Source: Clostridiales bacterium Firm_04
GTDB taxonomy: Bacteria; Bacillota; Clostridia; Oscillospirales; Ruminococcaceae
Reading direction: 5' to 3'
Length of the DNA stretch: 64,000 nucleotides
NCBI GenBank assembly: GCA_001603005.1
Contig: LVAJ01000025.1
Span: forward strand, 39,452 to 103,451
Shown here: positions 1-8,927 of the stretch, in pieces
How the letters are laid out: every line of letters begins with the position of its first letter
Position numbering within the stretch: position 1 is the stretch's first letter
The notes under the pieces: generated by a model
Seen by the model: only the letters and a program-made list of their open reading frames with translations
The model's database searches: none
Told to the model about the DNA's origin: nothing
Program-made: the position numbers and the translations under genes

Positions 1-1204
1 ATTTCAGACCGCCTGTCAGCTGCGCCGCACCGTCTGTCAACGCGTCATACCCCGCCGTCAGCGCATCGGCTCCGTCCTTCGCCTGTCCGATGCCGTCTGT
101 CAGCTGATTGCTCGCATCTGCGAGCGTTTTTGCGCCGTCTGTGATCTGCCCCGCGCCGCTTTGCAGCTCGGATGCGCCGTTTTGCAGCGAAACACTGCCG
201 TCCAGCAGACGGTCAATGCCGCCCGTCAGATCGCCGGAGCCGTCCGAAAGCTTCGCGATGCCGTCATAGAGCTTTGCCGTGCCGTCGCAGAGCGATGCCG
301 CACCGTCGCGCAATGCCTTCACCTGCGATTCCAGATCGCTGTCATCGAACATCTCATCGGCAGAAAGCTTCGTGAACACCTCGTTCGACACAACCGTAAC
401 AGACGTATTCATGTGGAAATCGGTCACATCCGCTTCGAGCGTAAAGGATTCCGGCAGCGTGATGTCCGTCAGCTTTGCATCCTGCAAACGGAGCGTATCA
501 TTCATCCCCGGAAACGCTGCGCCGACTGCGATCAGGCGGTCGCCGTCCGAGATCAGTCTGCCGTTCGTGACCTTTGCATTCACGCATTCTGTGCTGTCCA
601 GAACCGCGGCACTCGCTGCCAGAAACGGCACGGTCACGGTCTTCTTTTTTCCGTCAGAATTGATCTGCACCGCGGCTGTATTCTTGTAATCCCAGCGGAT
701 GCAGAGATGCCCGCTTTTGCCCGCAAGCTGCTCCGGCTTGACTGTTTTGCCGTCCAGCGTATAGGTCATCGTGACCTCGACAGGCGGCTTCTTGTCCGTT
801 TTGCCCTGATAGTAGATATCCTCGCCGTCTGCGTCCCAGTCGAGCGCGTCGCCGTGCTGCGAAAATGCTGCATCGCTCTTGACATTGACAATGTCCTGCA
901 AGCCGGATACATCTGCGAGTGCCTGCATCGCCTTCGTATTTTTCAGCCAGTCGCTCACGATCACATTCTTCACACTCGAATCCGCATTGCAGAGCACATA
1001 CACCGTTTCGTCCTTGCCGGCTTTGCCCTCTGCGGGCTTGCGCGCCGCCTTTTCCGATGTCTTTGCAGTACTTTCTGCCGATGCGGTCACCGCGCTTTCC
1101 GCGGCGCTCCTGTCATTGCTCTTTGCATATGCAAGCGAACCGGTCGCGCCTGCCGAAATGATGACCGCCAGCAGTCCGGCGATGAATTTGCGATATTGTT
1201 TCAT
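1..1204 (-). CDS. YhgE/Pip-like membrane-anchored protein with DG repeats (3' end outside window)
   Basis: The reading frame begins at ATG 1204 (MKQYRKFIAGLLAVIISAGA, a signal or anchor segment) and runs off the left edge without a stop, so about 401 residues are visible. The visible C-terminal part (about residues 305-401) is a run of heptad-like repeats of the form DG-x-x-x-L, for example LYDGIAKLSDGSGDL. Such repeats are typical of the YhgE/Pip family, which are large envelope proteins. It is the last gene of a leftward operon after an MMPL transporter and a DUF308 protein, 13 bases after the MMPL stop. YhgE-like and MMPL genes are often adjacent, which suggests a shared export or envelope role. 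The C-terminal membrane segments expected for the family are not in view. Confidence 0.75.
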   Translation of the reverse strand, partial: MKQYRKFIAGLLAVIISAGATGSLAYAKSNDRSAAESAVTASAESTAKTSEKAARKPAEGKAGKDETVYVLCNADSSVKNVIVSDWLKNTKAMQALADVSGLQDIVNVKSDAAFSQHGDALDWDADGEDIYYQGKTDKKPPVEVTMTYTLDGKTVKPEQLAGKSGHLCIRWDYKNTAAVQINSDGKKKTVTVPFLAASAAVLDSTECVNAKVTNGRLISDGDRLIAVGAAFPGMNDTLRLQDAKLTDITLPESFTLEADVTDFHMNTSVTVVSNEVFTKLSADEMFDDSDLESQVKALRDGAASLCDGTAKLYDGIAKLSDGSGDLTGGIDRLLDGSVSLQNGASELQSGAGQITDGAKTLADASNQLTDGIGQAKDGADALTAGYDALTDGAAQLTGGLK

Positions 1205-1217
1205 GATAAATGCCTCC

Positions 1218-3326
1218 TCAATGCGAAAAAACACGGATCAGACGGTGCCGCTTTTCCCCGTCCTGCGGGAGAAAGCCTGCACTCGTTTTGCAAATCAGCT
1301 TATCAAAAATCAGGAACATCGACGGCAGAACCGTGATGACAACGACCATCGAGATCAGTGCGCCGCGCGCCAGCAGCATGCACAGCGACGAGATCATGCC
1401 GATCTCGGAGTACACCCCGACGCCGATCGTCGCCGCGAAGAATCCGAGCGCAGAGGTCACGACCGACTGCACAGAGGTTTTCAGCGCGATCCCGATCGCA
1501 TCCTTTTTCTCTTTGCCGCCGCTCCGCTCCGTGCGGTAGCGCGTGGTCATCAGGATCGCGTAATCGACTGTCGCGCCGAGCTGGATCGTACCGATGACGA
1601 CCGATGCGATGAACGGCAGCGTCGTGTTCGTGTAATACGCGATGCCGAGATTGATCATGATCGCAAGCTCGATCACCGCGACCAGAATCACCGGCAGCGT
1701 CACCGAGCGGAAATTCACCGCGATAATCAGGAAAATCACCGCGATCGACAGGATGCTCACCACGCGGAAATCATGGTCGGTGATCTCGATCAGATCCTTT
1801 GTCGCTGGCGCCTCGCCGATCAGCAGGCTCTTGCTGTCATAGCGGTGCACAATGTCGTTCAGCGCTTCGATCTGCGCATTCACCTCGTCCGTTGCGACCT
1901 TGTATTCCGAGCCGATCAGCATGAGCTGCCATTTGTCGCTTTTCAGCACATCCTTCACATCCTGCGGGATCACTTCCGCCGGAATCGCCGGTCCGACCAG
2001 CGACTCGAAGCCGAGCGCGAACTGTACGCCGTCTGTCGCTTCGATCTCCGCGAGCATCTGCGATGCCTGCTTTGCATCGAGATCCGCGTCCGCCAGAAGC
2101 AGATGCGTGCTGTTCATCTGGTATTGCTCGGAAAGCTTGCTGTTTGCGATCACGCTGTCCAGCTCCGCCGGAAGCGTGCTGTCCAGATTGTAGTACACGC
2201 CGTAATTGCGGTAGCCGAACACTGCCGGTATCAGCAGCACCAGCGCCGCGATCAGAAAGACATGCGCATGCTGCATGATGCCGGACGATACCCGTTCAAA
2301 CGTCGGCAGAAGCGTCCGGTGCGCGGTTTTGCGGATCGCGCCGTCGAAAATCAGAATCATTGCCGGCAGCACCGTCACGCACGAAATCACGCCGCAGACA
2401 ACGCCCTTTGCCATGACAATGCCGAGATCCAGTCCCAGCGTGAAGCTCATGAAGCACATCGCCAGAAAGCCTGCAACCGTCGTCAGCGAGCTGCTCACAA
2501 CAGAACTGACCGTCATCGCGATCGCGTGCGCCATTGCCTCGTTCCGGTCATCGGGATACAGCTTCTGCTGCTCCTTGTAGCTGTGCCACAGGAAGATCGA
2601 ATAATCCATTGTCACGCCGAGCTGCAAGACCATTGCGAGCGCCTGCGTGATGAACGAGATCTCGCCGAACATGAAATTGCTGCCCAGATTCCATACGACC
2701 GCCATGCCGATGCTCAGCATGAAAAACAGCGGGATCAGGAATGAATCCATCGTCAGCACGAGCACCGCGCTCGTCAGCAGCACCGCGATCACCGCGTAGA
2801 TCAGCGATTCGCGCTCCGTCAGATGCTTCATGTCCGCTGTGACCGCCGACATGCCGCTGATAAAGCACTGCTTGGACGTCACGGCGCGCATTTCGTCAAT
2901 CGCGGCAAGCGTCGAATCGGCGGAAGTCGTGTCGTCAAAGAACACCGCCATGATCTCCGTATCGCCCTTGTTGAACGCGTCATAGACCTTCTGCGGCAGG
3001 ATCTCCTTCGGGATCCGCAGATCGGTCAGCGATTCGTAGCAGACCACATCCGCAATGTGGTCGATCGCCTTGATCTGCTCTGCGGTCTCCGCAACCTCGC
3101 GCGGCTGCATCCCCTCTGTGATCACAAAGGAAAAGCCGCCCTTGCCGAACTCCTCTTTCAGAATATCCTGCCCGACCATCGTGTTGATGTCCTTCGGCAG
3201 ATACGACAGGATATCGTAATTGACGCGCGTGTGCAGGAATCCCAGCGCTGACGGTATCAGCAGCAGGATCCCCGCAAGCAGCACCGGAATCCGATGCTTC
3301 GCGATCCATTCTCCGAACCGAATCAT
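1218..3326 (-). CDS. MMPL/RND-superfamily transporter
   Basis: This 702-residue protein has the two-fold repeat of the MMPL branch of the RND exporters. An N-terminal membrane segment (about 14-30) is followed by a periplasmic-type loop, a block of five to six hydrophobic helices (about 175-340), a second loop and a second helix block (about 525-680). Both blocks carry the conserved G-x-x-x-DY motif (QLGVTMDYSIF and QLGATVDYAIL), whose Asp takes part in proton relay. Related proteins export lipids, peptides or siderophores; the substrate here is unknown. Its start codon overlaps the stop of the upstream DUF308 gene in an ATGA arrangement, so the two are translationally coupled. Confidence 0.88.
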   Translation of the reverse strand: MIRFGEWIAKHRIPVLLAGILLLIPSALGFLHTRVNYDILSYLPKDINTMVGQDILKEEFGKGGFSFVITEGMQPREVAETAEQIKAIDHIADVVCYESLTDLRIPKEILPQKVYDAFNKGDTEIMAVFFDDTTSADSTLAAIDEMRAVTSKQCFISGMSAVTADMKHLTERESLIYAVIAVLLTSAVLVLTMDSFLIPLFFMLSIGMAVVWNLGSNFMFGEISFITQALAMVLQLGVTMDYSIFLWHSYKEQQKLYPDDRNEAMAHAIAMTVSSVVSSSLTTVAGFLAMCFMSFTLGLDLGIVMAKGVVCGVISCVTVLPAMILIFDGAIRKTAHRTLLPTFERVSSGIMQHAHVFLIAALVLLIPAVFGYRNYGVYYNLDSTLPAELDSVIANSKLSEQYQMNSTHLLLADADLDAKQASQMLAEIEATDGVQFALGFESLVGPAIPAEVIPQDVKDVLKSDKWQLMLIGSEYKVATDEVNAQIEALNDIVHRYDSKSLLIGEAPATKDLIEITDHDFRVVSILSIAVIFLIIAVNFRSVTLPVILVAVIELAIMINLGIAYYTNTTLPFIASVVIGTIQLGATVDYAILMTTRYRTERSGGKEKKDAIGIALKTSVQSVVTSALGFFAATIGVGVYSEIGMISSLCMLLARGALISMVVVITVLPSMFLIFDKLICKTSAGFLPQDGEKRHRLIRVFSH

Positions 3327-3937
3327 TCCTGCATTTCCTCCTCATAACCGACTTCAATGATATCCGGCTTCTGGTTCCGGACGATCTTCACCGTCATCAG
3401 AACCGTCAGCAGGTTGAGCAAGCCCTCTGCGGCAAGCACGATGCCGAAGATCTGCGTCAGGATCCGCACGCTCTGCGCCGGACGCACCAGCAGCAGGATC
3501 CCTGCGCCGGCTGTCAGCAGCGCCGCCGCGAGGATCACCCACCAGCTCCCGATGCCGAAACGATGCGCATCATGCGCCGTCTGCAGCTTCATCAGACCGT
3601 CCGCGGTGACGTAAAGCCCTGTGACCACGCACAGAAAATGCAGCAGATTCTGCGGTTTCGTGAGGATCACAATGCCCAGTATCAGCAGCAGACATCCGAA
3701 CGCGAGATCAAACTGAAACGCCAGACGGTAAAGGTCTTTGGAAAAATAGCCGATCAGCTTGAAAATGCCGAACATCACCAGAAGTGCGCCTGCCAGATCG
3801 CCGACCGCTGCGGTGCTCACATCCGGCTGACAGAACAGAAAGACACCGAACAGCCCCATCAGCAGCGAGATCACAATATATCCCGCCTTCGCGGTCTGCA
3901 TCGGCAATACCGAACGTACTGTACGCATGTCGCTCAT
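3323..3937 (-). CDS. DUF308/HdeD-family membrane protein
   Basis: The 204-residue protein has about six hydrophobic segments with short loops (for example residues 20-40, 45-65, 75-95, 100-118, 130-150 and 158-180), the pattern of the HdeD/DUF308 family. The family is linked to acid or envelope stress in some bacteria, but no biochemical role can be read from the sequence. It is the first gene of the operon, followed by the MMPL transporter. A promoter with TTGCGC-17-TATGAT spacing lies just upstream at 3961-3989. Confidence 0.75.
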   Translation of the reverse strand: MSDMRTVRSVLPMQTAKAGYIVISLLMGLFGVFLFCQPDVSTAAVGDLAGALLVMFGIFKLIGYFSKDLYRLAFQFDLAFGCLLLILGIVILTKPQNLLHFLCVVTGLYVTADGLMKLQTAHDAHRFGIGSWWVILAAALLTAGAGILLLVRPAQSVRILTQIFGIVLAAEGLLNLLTVLMTVKIVRNQKPDIIEVGYEEEMQE

Positions 3938-3960
3938 CCCTTTCTCTTTTCGGTATCTTT

Positions 3961-3989
3961 ATCATACACCCGATTCGCGGCGTGCGCAA
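3961..3989 (-). promoter_or_regulatory. Predicted sigma-A promoter of the DUF308-MMPL-YhgE operon
   Basis: Reading leftwards, TTGCGC (3984-3989) is separated by 17 bases from TATGAT (3961-3966), placing the start of transcription close to 3954, just before the ATG at 3937. The leader would be short (about 15-20 bases). Confidence 0.55.
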
Positions 3990-4044
3990 CGGACAATCCG
4001 CCGGCTGTTGTCTGATTTTTGGGCACGGGGGCAAAAATGTCTAA

Positions 4045-4212
4045 AAGCGGGCGGGCGGGGAGCCCCCGCGGGCATTTCCCTCCGGGAGCCGGCAGCGTGG
4101 CTCTCCCAGCATTTGCATTACACGCCGCTGATCGCGGCTTCTCAAAGATTATTGCTCCCAGCGGATAAAGTGAACAGTGAATGGTGAAGAATGAATAGTG
4201 AATAGTTGCGCG
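4045..4212. repeat. Dispersed intergenic repeat, module 1 (copy A) with GTGAATAGTGAATGG tail
   Basis: The block starts with the palindrome GCGGGGAGCCCCCGC, continues through GGGAGCCGG...GGCTCTCCC and ends near ATTGCTCCCAGC. It is closely matched at 40335-40441, 44793-44900 and 61689-61820. The trailing GTGAATGGTGAAGAATGAAT segment (4172-4205) recurs at 44907-44945 and inverted at 41905-41935. It has no start codon with a ribosome site and is non-coding. Confidence 0.75.
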
Positions 4213-4607
4213 CATCGGGAGCATACGCCTGTGTATGATGCAGGGACGCAAGCCAAAGTGCAGGACTTAGCCCGAAGAACACGAAACGCCAGCGGTGCGC
4301 ACATAGAGAGGAGAAAGTGAGGAAAGAGAGAGCGCACGTTTGCCTTTGGCAAACTGCGCAGTTTCGCTTGCGAAACGTGCGCGAGAGGGAAAACCTAAGA
4401 GAGAGGGGAGACCGGAGCGCAGCGACGACTTCCCTCTTTCTTGGGTTGTCCCTCTCGCATTCGCGCCCCGCGCCCAGTCAAATCAAACATCGGACATAAG
4501 GTCAAGAACAAGCGGCGAAGCCACACTGCATACACTTGCTTCATGAACAAAAAAAGGAAACAGTGAATCGTGAAAACAAATGAAAATATGCGGTTTTATG
4601 CAAAAAA
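4213..4607. repeat. Gene-free stretch with nested hairpins (repeat module 3) and a large imperfect hairpin
   Basis: No gene is supported here. At 4327-4372, CCTTTGGCAAACTG followed by GTTTCGCTTGCGAAAC sits inside an outer GCACGTTT/GAAACGTGC pair; the same module occurs at 54798-54842. Immediately right, 4379-4407 pairs with 4439-4467 (GCGAGAGGGA...TCCCTCTCGC outer arms) as a 29-bp imperfect stem with about five mismatches and a 31-base loop. The remainder shows nothing recognisable. Confidence 0.6.
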
Positions 4608-4629
4608 AGACAGCCCCGAAGGACTGTCT
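4608..4629 (-). terminator. Intrinsic terminator of the cotJ operon
   Basis: Leftward stem AGACAG-x-CC with a four-base TTCG loop and GG-x-CTGTCT is followed by seven T. It lies 17 bases after the cotJC stop codon, on the chromosomal side of the prophage, so it belongs to the interrupted cotJABC operon. Confidence 0.85.
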
Positions 4630-4645
4630 CTGCATCATTCTGCGG

Positions 4646-5206
4646 TCATTTTCTTCCACGCGGCTGCGGACGCACCGGCATCATCGGATCAAACGACGTA
4701 TTGAACGCATACGGATTTTCCGGATCCGGCGCATAGCGCGCAAGCTGCTCCTGAATCAGCCGCAAGCCCTCTCCGAAACGCTGATAATGCACGATCTCGC
4801 GCTCGCGCAGAAACTTGATGACGTCCCGCACATCCGGATCGTCCGCAAGCCGGAGAATGTTGTCGTAGGTCGTGCGGGCTTTCTGCTCTGCGGCAAGATC
4901 CTCGTTCAGATCGGTGATCGCATCGCCGGTGGACTGGAACGTCGCCGCCGTGAACGGTACGCCCGATGCCGACACCGGATAAATGCCCGCGGTGTGATCG
5001 ACAAAATAATCCGCAAAGCCCTGCGCTTCCAGCTGCTCCGGCGTCAGCCCCTTTGTCAGCTGACAGATCAGCGCGGAGACCATTTCCATGTGCGAGAGCT
5101 CCTCTGTGCCGATGTCCGTCAGCAATCCCTGCAATTCGCGCAGCGGCATCGTGTAGCGCTGGTTCAGATAGCGCATGGATGCGCCGAGTTCGCCGTCCGG
5201 TCCGCC
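4646..5206 (-). pseudogene. cotJC: cotJC, 3' part (manganese-catalase-like spore coat protein, split by prophage)
   Basis: The frame from 5206 to the stop at 4646 gives 186 residues starting GGPDGELGASMRYLNQRY and continuing LTDIGTEELSHMEM, the hallmark of CotJC and related manganese catalase-like coat proteins. The dinuclear-metal ligand segments of that family (the Glu of PDGEL, EELSHME, and E-x-x-H in EREIVHY) are all in this part. The normal N-terminus is missing: upstream of Gly-Gly the frame reads into prophage DNA. The missing first 29 codons are at 39580-39666. Joining the parts at the 7-bp core gives a 215-residue protein with no frame change. As it stands this half has no start codon with a ribosome site and is not expected to be made until excision. 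Confidence 0.93.
5200..5206. other. Attachment core, left junction
   Basis: GTCCGCC here (GGCGGAC when read with cotJC) is shared with the right junction. To its left is cotJC coding sequence (encoding PDGEL), to its right phage DNA. The 15-16 bases on the phage side (5206-5221), read in reverse, are ATCTTTTTGGAATTTG and match the phage arm at the other end in 11 of 16 places. Confidence 0.85.
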
Positions 5207-5229
5207 AAATTCCAAAAAGATACAAAAAG

Positions 5230-5256
5230 CCGGCAGAGGAACAACTCCCCTGCCGG
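5230..5256 (-). terminator. Terminator after the endolysin gene (prophage left end)
   Basis: CCGGCAGGGG and CCTCTGCCGG form a 10-bp stem with a 7-base loop; leftward it is followed by CTTTTTG. It lies between the endolysin stop (5265) and the attachment core, so it ends late phage transcription before the cotJC remnant. Confidence 0.85.
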
Positions 5257-5264
5257 ATCTATTT

Positions 5265-6452
5265 TTATACCTTGTCGAGCCTGCCGACATACGTCTGATT
5301 GCCAATCTCCAGACGGACGGGGATGCCGTCATCCGGAGTCGGTGCCGGAACGGGATCCGGCTGGATCTCAACCGGATCCGCTTTGCCGTAGCCGTTGAGC
5401 CCCTTAGCCTTGATCTGCGTCGGGTAGTCGGTATAGCAGTAATCAAGATCTACGTCACCGGTGACGCCAGCGACCTTGCCGGTGTGGCTGTACTGCCACA
5501 TGCCATAGCTGGTGATATATGTCGGCTGCTGCCCGCGTGTATCGGCTACCCACAGGGCGTACCGCCGCAAAACGTCTGCGCTGATCTTGTCATGCATCGG
5601 AGATCCGGACATGTACAGCCCCACCCAGTAGCCGGCTTTTTCAACGCGGCTCAAAAACGCATCAACGACAGCGGAGAGCGCCTTGCTGTCGAGATCCAGC
5701 ATGTCTCCCTCGACATCGTAGTATACCGGATATGCAAACTTTTTGCCGCGGAGCCGCTCGATAAAGCAATCAGCCTCTTTGCGTGCCTCTGCGACCGTCT
5801 TTGCCTCACCGTACCAGTACGCGCCGACCGGAATGCCGGCATCAGTAGCCGCCTTGTAGTGCTGCTCATACAGCGGATCCGTGTAGTCGCGCTGCCCCGC
5901 CTTGATAATGACAAAATCAGAAGTCAACTTCCCCCAGTCGATTTTGTTCTGATAGAGCGAGATGTCGATGCCGATTTTCAGCGGTTTTGCCGTCTTCTGG
6001 ACGTCGTAATACTCATAAAAACTGCTGCACGGGATGCAGTAGCTGTTGCCTTTTGTCTCGTCACCAAACCAGTGACCAGATCTGACGTCCACATGTGTAT
6101 AGCTGTCGTTGATGCGAGCGATGCCGGAAAGTCCAACATCCTCCGCGGCACAGCAGACCAGATAACTGACAATAGGCTTGCCGTCCTGCCCGTAGCAACA
6201 AATGTCAGCCGCTTTGCCGAGTGTGTGCTGTCCGGTGCCAGATCCGCCGACAGACTTGTCATGTGCTGCACAACGATAGCCGCTCGACACGATGATCTTG
6301 GAGCAGCCAAGCGCGGTGTAGAGCTGTTCCAGCTTGTCGATCAGCTCGTCCGCGATCAGAGTGCTGTGCTCTTTGCCACATTTGCAGCGGAACTCGCTGA
6401 CATTAAAATGCGGAGAGAGCTGCTTGCTTTTGATGTCATACGTCTTTACCAT
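5265..6452 (-). CDS. Two-domain endolysin: M15-type peptidase plus GH25 muramidase
   Basis: The 395-residue protein starts at ATG 6452, nine bases after AAGGAGG. Residues 1-150 form a peptidase M15/VanY-like domain with SSGYR, GQHTLGKAADI (His76, Asp83) and THVD (His120, Asp122), the zinc-site pattern. Residues about 158-340 are a GH25 lysozyme domain beginning IGIDISLYQNKIDW, with DVEGDM and the WQYS/DVDLD ending typical of the family. A proline-rich linker (about 365-375) leads to a short tail ending in GRLDKV. The enzyme should cut both the peptide and the glycan of peptidoglycan during lysis. The gene overlaps the holin by 17 bases and is the last late gene. Confidence 0.92.
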   Translation of the reverse strand: MVKTYDIKSKQLSPHFNVSEFRCKCGKEHSTLIADELIDKLEQLYTALGCSKIIVSSGYRCAAHDKSVGGSGTGQHTLGKAADICCYGQDGKPIVSYLVCCAAEDVGLSGIARINDSYTHVDVRSGHWFGDETKGNSYCIPCSSFYEYYDVQKTAKPLKIGIDISLYQNKIDWGKLTSDFVIIKAGQRDYTDPLYEQHYKAATDAGIPVGAYWYGEAKTVAEARKEADCFIERLRGKKFAYPVYYDVEGDMLDLDSKALSAVVDAFLSRVEKAGYWVGLYMSGSPMHDKISADVLRRYALWVADTRGQQPTYITSYGMWQYSHTGKVAGVTGDVDLDYCYTDYPTQIKAKGLNGYGKADPVEIQPDPVPAPTPDDGIPVRLEIGNQTYVGRLDKV

Positions 6453-6834
6453 TCTCATCGCCCTCCTTGCTCTGAAAAACTCGCAGCTTTTTGATGATGC
6501 CAGCTGCCCACTTTGCTTCCGGATTCGCTTCGGCGTAGTTTTCAAGGATGCTGATGATCTCCATAGCCACAATGTATGCAAACACGGCACCAGCTGCAAA
6601 CGCTCCGGCTATCTCCGCCAGCTGCGGCGCCTGATAATACTTGCCGAGCTCGGCAATGCCGATTTCCAGCCCGCACGCCGTCGCCATGACGAGGATCTCC
6701 ATGATCTTATGCAGCCCGCCGACGCGCATCTTTTGCGAGCTGATGTCGCGCTTGATCGCCGCCTTGATCAGCCCTGTGATAAAATCCGCGAGCGCAAGCC
6801 CGACCACGATTGCAAGCATGATAATGTATTTCAT
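6436..6834 (-). CDS. Phage holin (Holin_4/toxin-secretion holin family)
   Basis: This 132-residue protein has an N-terminal membrane helix (about 3-22), the family sequence LADFITGLIKAAIKRDISS, then KIMEIL and two further hydrophobic segments (about 43-62 and 73-92), and a charged C-terminus. This is the architecture of the TcdE/Bacillus holin family that forms membrane lesions for endolysin release. It lies directly before the endolysin with overlapping frames, the usual lysis cassette. Confidence 0.9.
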   Translation of the reverse strand: MKYIIMLAIVVGLALADFITGLIKAAIKRDISSQKMRVGGLHKIMEILVMATACGLEIGIAELGKYYQAPQLAEIAGAFAAGAVFAYIVAMEIISILENYAEANPEAKWAAGIIKKLRVFQSKEGDENGKDV

Positions 6835-6858
6835 ATAAAAGTATCCTCCTGTTTTGAA

Positions 6859-7521
6859 TCAAAGCGATCTAATCATCGCATAAAGCTCGGCTGGTGTCGG
6901 GCAGTACGGAACGAACTTTTCCGAAATATTCCATGCATTTTGCAGGCAGATCATCGGCTGGAATACTACGTTATCAAAGCTGACCGTCTGCCCTGTCGGT
7001 TTACGTACTCTGATGATCGGTGCCATGCGCCCGTCACTCGTGATCGTAAAGTCCTGCCCGCTGCCAGTATCCAGTTTGTAGGCAGGTGATCCACCAACAT
7101 TTTGCACAATCAGGCAGTATGTGTCCGTGCTGCCGCCTGCCGGACAGCCCGACAGGTGGTAGCTGCCCGCCGGAATCACTTTTTGATCCGCAGCATTGCC
7201 GGTGTAGAGGTAAAACTGTGCATCGCCCGTGCCGTCGTGCTCGCCGTTCAGCGTGATCGTCCCAGCATCAAAGTCATATGTTGCCGTGATACCGCGCTTG
7301 GTCTCCGTCGTGAGCGGATTCGACAGCGGCATGATGTTCTTCGCACCGCCGTCGATCAGATCAGCGAGCAGCGTGTCATGTGTCGCGTCCGCAGCTTCGC
7401 GGGCTGCTGTTTCCGCTGCAAGTGCAGTTTGGTCTGCTTTGCTTACTTCCAGCGCATCAATCCGCGCCGGACACGCATCAATCTGCAAATAATCGCTTTG
7501 TGTCATCTGTCCTTCAGGCAT
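6859..7521 (-). CDS. Tail fibre/baseplate-associated protein, probable receptor-binding
   Basis: The 220-residue product starts at ATG 7521, preceded by GGAGG. Residues about 10-55 are a heptad-rich Ala/Glu/Asp region (KADQTALAAETAAREAAD), often a trimeric coiled coil in phage fibres. The remainder is beta-rich with Gly/Thr/Asp turns and resembles carbohydrate-binding jelly-roll domains in general composition. It is placed between the tail endopeptidase and the holin, where siphophage receptor-binding proteins usually lie. No specific ligand can be inferred. Confidence 0.6.
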   Translation of the reverse strand: MPEGQMTQSDYLQIDACPARIDALEVSKADQTALAAETAAREAADATHDTLLADLIDGGAKNIMPLSNPLTTETKRGITATYDFDAGTITLNGEHDGTGDAQFYLYTGNAADQKVIPAGSYHLSGCPAGGSTDTYCLIVQNVGGSPAYKLDTGSGQDFTITSDGRMAPIIRVRKPTGQTVSFDNVVFQPMICLQNAWNISEKFVPYCPTPAELYAMIRSL

Positions 7522-8914
7522 GATAATCCACCTCCGTATACAGTACATAGCCGTCCTTGTCGCGGATGACTACGCCGTTTTTATCGCGCCATACATAAGA
7601 TGACGCGTCGTCTTGGATTTGCGCGACATGCACCGTCGCCGGAATGCTTGCCGGTCTGGTAAAGCTGCGGCGGTTTCCGACCGAGAAATTGAGCGTTTTG
7701 CCTGTGATGCCGTCTTTTTCCGTTTCGGTTATTTCCAGATAGACAGCACCGCCGAGCCGCTCGTCGTACACCGTGCCTTTGTCGCCGACCTTATAACGAT
7801 ACATCTTACTGATATCGTCATAAATCGGATTTCCGATGCTGTCGGCAATCTGGAACTTGTACGAAATCACCGGTTGACAGTATCGCCAAAAGTAACTGTG
7901 CATGTACTGCGCAATTGCCGCCATGTCGTGACCTTCCGGCAGCGATACCGTCACGCTCCTGACAATGTTGTGCGGAATCTGACGGATCGGGAAGCTCTCC
8001 GGCGACCAGCTTGATGCCGTCCACGATCCCTCGCCGTCGTATACGCGAATATACGAGCACATTGTAGATACATCGACCGTGCGCGTGATGCCGTGCAGAT
8101 TGTTTCCGACGCGGAGATCAAACGCATGATCGTCGGAGTCTTCCATCTCGGAATTTACACTGAAATAAAAGTTGTCGCGGAACAGCTTGCCACCGACCAC
8201 CTCGCAGAAGCCGTTACCGCCAAGAATCGCGGCGACTGGTGTCATGCCGTCGCCCACATCGTTGAGGTAGTTGATGCCCTCGATATCGCTGTAATACTGG
8301 TACAAAAAGCGGTGTACATCCGATCCAGCATAAAAAGTGGACATCATGAGGATGTTCCGGAGCACCTCGTCGCCGGTCGTGCCCGCGATCTTCGGCGGGC
8401 TGTCGCAGAAAGCACTCGGAAAAATCCAGCCGTCGTTAAGCTGGTAAAACACATGCTCCGCTGTGCACTCGACCATGTGAGCATTAAAGTCCTGCGTCAC
8501 CGACATGATCGTAAAGATTTGCCCTAACACTTTCAGATAATTACGCTCGACAATCAGTTTCCATTTGCCGTCCTCGTCCATAGGATGACGCATCCGGACG
8601 CTGTACTCGCCGTTAAGCACCTCTTTGACGCGGCACTCTGTCGGGCAGAGGATTGCCAAGCCGTTTGTATTAAAGTCCTCACGCTCGGCAGAGATGTCAA
8701 ACACGCTGACATACGGGTTTTGATCGACGATGTTGACGCGCAGCTTCGGAATGCCGATCATGAGATCGCAGAACGGATAGCCTGCGTTCCGCAGTCCCTC
8801 GATATGCCAGACACCAGCACCGCAAGGATTTACAAGCGGTTTTGCAGGGTAGCTGATAAAGTCTGTGTTTGTCGGATATGCGTCCTCGACATCCGTGGGA
8901 ATGTACCATGCCAC
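7514..8914 (-). CDS. Phage tail-tip protein (prophage tail endopeptidase-like)
   Basis: The start is a GTG at 8914 preceded by AAGGGGGG, which fits the spacing better than upstream ATG codons and avoids overlap with the previous gene. The 466-residue protein has the features of the minor structural Tal/prophage endopeptidase tail family: an N-terminal baseplate hub region (VFDISAERED...LNGEYSVRMRHPMDEDGKW) and a C-terminal KVGDKGTVYDERLGG plus KTLNFSVGNR region. In related phages this hub closes the tail tube and anchors fibres. It follows Dit and an unassigned baseplate protein. Confidence 0.75.
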   Translation of the reverse strand: MAWYIPTDVEDAYPTNTDFISYPAKPLVNPCGAGVWHIEGLRNAGYPFCDLMIGIPKLRVNIVDQNPYVSVFDISAEREDFNTNGLAILCPTECRVKEVLNGEYSVRMRHPMDEDGKWKLIVERNYLKVLGQIFTIMSVTQDFNAHMVECTAEHVFYQLNDGWIFPSAFCDSPPKIAGTTGDEVLRNILMMSTFYAGSDVHRFLYQYYSDIEGINYLNDVGDGMTPVAAILGGNGFCEVVGGKLFRDNFYFSVNSEMEDSDDHAFDLRVGNNLHGITRTVDVSTMCSYIRVYDGEGSWTASSWSPESFPIRQIPHNIVRSVTVSLPEGHDMAAIAQYMHSYFWRYCQPVISYKFQIADSIGNPIYDDISKMYRYKVGDKGTVYDERLGGAVYLEITETEKDGITGKTLNFSVGNRRSFTRPASIPATVHVAQIQDDASSYVWRDKNGVVIRDKDGYVLYTEVDYHA

Positions 8915-8927
8915 GCCATCACCCCCC

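Noticed and set aside
879..2744. Long rightward frames opposite the YhgE-like and MMPL genes
   Set aside because: They mirror clear coding sequence, are rich in His/Arg as reverse frames of GC-rich genes are, and have no ribosome sites or domains.
3990..4607. Short rightward and leftward reading frames within repeat blocks (also at 40.3, 44.8 and 61.7 kb)
   Set aside because: They recur only because the DNA repeats recur, their frames differ between copies, and none has a ribosome site.
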